From assembly GCA_947034895.1 (NCBI GenBank), contig OX344764.1, forward strand, positions 6,076,001 to 6,140,000: DNA of 64,000 nt. Direction: 5' to 3'. Shown piece after piece: positions 60,710 through 64,000 of this stretch. This DNA comes from Rhytidiadelphus loreus. Lineage: Eukaryota; Streptophyta; Bryopsida; Hypnales; Hylocomiaceae. Each line of letters begins with the position of its first letter. Position 1 is the first letter of the stretch. The notes under the pieces were generated by a model. The model did no database searches, was not told where the DNA came from, and saw only the letters and a list, made by a program, of their open reading frames with translations. The position numbers and the translations under genes were made by a program.

Positions 60710-62080
60710 GTCTCCAACTGGGGCACTGGGCACTTAGAGCTCCGACGCCTGGAGAGGGGATGGATGGGTCTGGACAATCGAGTGCTCTCCATTGGCACTA
60801 CTCTTGGAAACCAGAGGAATCAAAGTAAACGGAGCTCCATGAAATGGCGACAAATGCAATTGGTGACTAAGCAAATATGCTACAGTTGTGCTACACGATA
60901 TCGGAGGTCCAGTTGCCTAATGGCAACCAGCTCTTAGGGCCTCCTTAGGGTCTCCTACCAATCTACCATGTGAACCGGGTAGGTCAAATTTGCAAGGGAG
61001 CTACAAGGACCAAGTTTGGAATTGTCTTGTTATGTGGATCCAGAGGGTGGAAGGAGAGATGGAATAAGAATCTTCCACATATTGATTCACTCAAGATTGT
61101 CCAATCTCAACAAATGGAGTTGTCCATCAATTTCGTCAAAACTTGAAATCCTCCTTCTCCGCTCATATAGGCCATCAAGAAAATCAATGTTCACAAGTGC
61201 TTATCTTCTAGTGTTTCTTTTGCCCGCCCAACTCACATAGCAAGAAGCCCTTACATGTATTGATAATCAAGGAACTTTCATAGTGGGTGCTACAAGAGAT
61301 AATAGCCATTGCACTTTCATGTAGACCTGATGGGTGGGGACATGGTTGTCATAGTGGGCGGACATCCGGTTCGTCCGTCCGATAGAGGTCCCACCCGTCC
61401 GATACAATCAACAAATAGTTGACTTTTATATATGGAAAAAATAGGCGACGTGGCGTAGCCATGACATTGGATGTGGATGGAATTGGTAGGGGCACAAACA
61501 GAAACTATGAGCACTGACATAAGACAAAGCGTGAACGTCATTCTAGCAGAGTGCGGACGTCATTCCAATAGGTCGCAGAGATAAAACTGCCCTTTTGAAT
61601 AGGTGAAATTTCCTTGTTGAATGTGGACTCTCGTGTGGACTATAATTATTATATTATGGTAAATAAAATTATGGTTGCATCCTATACAATCCCATTAGAG
61701 CCTACCAATTTTTTGCTTAAAAAATCTAAAACTTCATTTTTGGTGAATTTCTTAAGTCAATTTTCATGCTTTTACAAAGTAGTTTATTGCAAGCAATTGG
61801 TGGTGAATTTTTTAGGTTCAATTGTAGATATATGTATAGAACACCTTCACACAGACACACACAACTTTTCCTTTGCAAACATCTCCAAAATAATTTTACA
61901 ATTTTTTCTATAGAATTTTAATGTTGAGATGACAATACTCAAATGTTATAAAATTAATATTTTTTAATATAATTAGATATTCAATTTGCCCTTCTTGTGG
62001 TGATTAAATTCATACATTTGAGCATCATACTTATATTAGAAATAGCACTTTCAGGGTGTATTGGGTGAAAACATAGTCTT
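60710..62080. other. Intergenic, no gene recognised
   Basis: Low to moderate complexity. An inverted GGACGGACGAACCGGATGTC-like patch lies at about 61360-61385. No credible exon chain. Confidence 0.45.
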
Positions 62081-62084
62081 ATAC

Positions 62085-62345
62085 ATTTATGGTTTAAACT
62101 AACAAAAGATAAAAACAAAAAAGAATCCCTTGTAGGAATTATCTCTTTAAATTCATCGTTGAACATGTATGTAAAAGAATACAACTTGTAATTTCAATTA
62201 AAAAAGAATCCCATGTAGCAATTATCCCCCCAAATTCACCCTTCAACATGTATCCAAAAGAATACAACTTGTAACTTCAATTAAAAGAGAATCCTATGTA
62301 GCAATTATCTCTCCAAATTCAACCTTCAATATGAATGCAAGAAAA
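62085..62345. repeat. 82-bp tandem array, first block
   Basis: About three units of about 82 bp, each with GAATCCC(T/A)(T/G)TAGCAATTAT and AAAAGAATACAACTTGTAA boxes (GAATCC at 62124, 62206 and 62288). Same monomer as the larger block at 63000-63655. Confidence 0.85.
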
Positions 62346-62384
62346 GTGAAATTATACAAACAAAGCCTTCACAAAAAATAACCA

Positions 62385-62670
62385 TTTGCTCTAGTGGAGA
62401 AAAAATATGAACATCAAAGAATTTTGTGTTCAAAGTTTCATTATACAATATATTTTAACGAATGAACTTCCCATGCTTTTGGGATTTTTTTTAGATCAAA
62501 TTAGATTTCAATTTTGAAGTGTTTGAGGAAGTAAAGAATGAGAAGTTCTGCCATAAGAAAGGGAAAATGTTGTTTGATGAAGTCAAGTGCAAATCTTAAA
62601 ACGTAGAGCTCTTAATGTAGGCATTTGACTTTCATGCACTTGAAGATATTCTCCGAATTGAAAATAACAG
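62385..62670. repeat. Flank of the array, first copy of a 1.33-kb duplication
   Basis: The sequence from ATATGAACATCAAAGAATTT to GATATTCTCCGAATTGAAAA recurs at 63715-64000 (offset 1328-1330 bp) at high identity. Confidence 0.88.
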
Positions 62671-62689
62671 CTTGCTGCAATTAATGGTT

Positions 62690-62960
62690 TCTCCCTCTCC
62701 ATAGAATGGAAGAATCCCATGCCCAAGTGCATTCGAAAGGCTTGCCTACTTTGTTGTATGACTGAGGTCCGTGCCCTAACCTTAAGTCCACGCCCTAACG
62801 TCCCTCATTCAAGTGCGCGCCCTAGAGTTCTTGAAGGGTGAATTGTTACTCCTCTCATCCACGCCCTACGTCCACGCCCTGACGGCCCTTATTTAGGACC
62901 GCCAATCGTTTTTCAACCAAAAGATTTTCATGACAATGCGTCCTTGTCTCTCTAGAAATA
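62690..62960. other. GC-richer insert with CCACGCCCTA repeats
   Basis: Contains four to five CC(A/G)(C/T)GCCCTA boxes between the first flank and the second array. No gene recognised. Confidence 0.4.
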
Positions 62961-62999
62961 ACATGAATCCATGAACATTTAGGATGAATCTATAAAAAT

Positions 63000-63655
63000 A
63001 TGCTTTACATATGCATACAAAAGAATATAACTTCTAGGTTGAATTAAAAAAGAATCCCTTGTAGCAATAATCTCTTTAAATTCATCATTGAACATGTATC
63101 CAAAAGAATACAACTTGTAACTTCAATTAAAAAGAATCCCATGTAGCAATTATTGAGAAAATTCAACCTTCAACATGTATCCAAGAGAATACAACTTGTA
63201 ATTTCAATTAAAAAAGAATCCCTTGTACCAATTATCCCCCAAAATTCACCCTTGATTATGTATCCAAAAGAATACAACTTGTCACTTGAATTAAAAAAGA
63301 ATACCTTGTAGCAATTAACCCCCAAATTCACCCTTGAACATATATCCAAAAGAATACAACTTGTAACTTCAATTAAAAAAAATCCCTTGTACCAATTATC
63401 CAAAAAAATTCACCCTTCATCATGAATCCAAGAAAATATAACTTGTAATTTCAATTAAAAAAGAATCCCTTGTACCAATTATCTCAAAAAATTCACCTTT
63501 GAACATCAATCTAAAAGAATATAGCTTGTAACTTCAATTTAAAAAGAATTCCTTGTACTAATTATCCAAAAAAATTCAACCTCCGTCATGTATCCAAAAG
63601 AATATAACTTGTAACTTCAATAAAAAAAGAATCCCTTGTACCAATTATCCCCCTA
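63000..63655. repeat. 82-bp tandem array, second block
   Basis: About eight units of 82-83 bp (GAATCCCTTGTA-type boxes at about 63051, 63134, 63212, 63299, 63381, 63464, 63547 and 63629), diverged by point changes. Short open frames across it are by-products of the repeat. Confidence 0.88.
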
Positions 63656-63710
63656 AATCCTAAACCCTAAAATCCTAAACCCTAAAACTCTAAACCCTAC
63701 ACCCAAAATA
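63656..63710. repeat. Interstitial telomere-like repeats
   Basis: Several CCTAAACCCTAAA-type units with one- or two-base variations. They fit the plant TTTAGGG telomere repeat and sit at the end of the tandem array. Confidence 0.75.
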
Positions 63711-63714
63711 ACCA

Positions 63715-64000
63715 TCCACTCTAGTAGAGAAAAAATATGAACATCAAAGAATTTTGTGTTCAAAGTTTCCATCATTCAATATATTTTAATGAATGAACTT
63801 CCCAAGTTTTTAGTTTTTAGTTTGTTTGAACTAGATTTCATTCCAAGTGTTTGAGGTAGTAAAGAATGAGAAGTTTTGCCACAAGAAAGGAAAAATGTTG
63901 TTCCATGAAGTCAAGTGCAAATCTTAAAACGTAGAGCTCTTAATGTAGGCATTTGACTTTCATGCACTTGAAGATATTCTCCGAATTGAAAATAAAAGCT
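63715..64000. repeat. Second copy of the array flank, running off the window
   Basis: Direct copy of 62385-62670. The duplication probably continues beyond the window, so the array may be larger than seen. Confidence 0.85.

Noticed and set aside
61981..63403. Open frames in the 82-bp arrays
   Set aside because: Repeats of about 27 residues produced by the tandem DNA; diverged units contain stops and there is no initiator context.

Overview
This is a eukaryotic nuclear window, almost certainly from a land plant. Support comes from spliced genes with GT-AG introns, an eIF3m gene that reads like plant eIF3m, ankyrin/four-helix membrane proteins of the plant ACD6/PGG type, CCCTAAA telomere-like repeats, and many TIR elements of plant character (CACTA-like, PIF/Harbinger-like). 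I lean towards a non-seed plant (bryophyte, lycophyte or fern) because nothing resembles the repeats of well-known flowering plants, but the sequence alone does not settle this. The window is AT-rich and gene-poor. No rRNA, tRNA or CRISPR was seen.

Layout. (1) 1-6 kb: ankyrin-membrane gene A (+) and an extra copy of its last exon at 5616-5891. (2) 6.5-13.2 kb: a 930-bp CACTA-like element and an inverted pair of copies of an unrecognised gene. (3) 13.8-16.5 kb: ankyrin pseudogene B, cut off by a repeat that recurs at 48.3-49.7 kb. (4) 17.8-23.6 kb: mostly AT-rich sequence with MITE-type elements and two possible orphan exons. (5) 23.65-34.5 kb: a 10.85-kb DNA transposon bounded by TTAA and inverted ends beginning CCCCTAAATG. 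It carries a four-exon transposase-like gene, a coiled-coil/RING gene and a convergent minus-strand gene. A 9-bp motif (GTTGGAAAC, GTTGGCAAC and complements) occurs 34 times in it, by my reading, and I saw no exact copy elsewhere. (6) 36.5-38.7 kb (-): an eIF3m gene lacking its N-terminal exons. (7) 39.5-42.5 kb: nested TIR elements. (8) 42.5-46.2 kb: ankyrin gene C (+). (9) 46.85-51.7 kb: a composite element of the same CCCCTAAA family. (10) 51.7-53.1 kb (-): the best-preserved copy of the unrecognised gene. (11) 54-56.2 kb: more MITEs. (12) 56.2-59 kb (-): ankyrin gene D. (13) 60.3-64 kb: a Harbinger-like MITE, then 82-bp tandem arrays inside a 1.33-kb duplication.

How it fits together. The four ankyrin loci share one architecture: a long exon with ankyrin repeats and two membrane helices, a phase-0 intron, and a short exon with two more helices. 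They are dispersed duplicates of one ancestor. B and C share a MITE at the same upstream site that A lacks. The most unusual object is the 10.85-kb TTAA element: a nearly intact transposase, two accessory genes (one with a RING finger, one with a possible beta-grasp domain), a dense private 9-bp motif, and small relatives of its ends elsewhere in the window.
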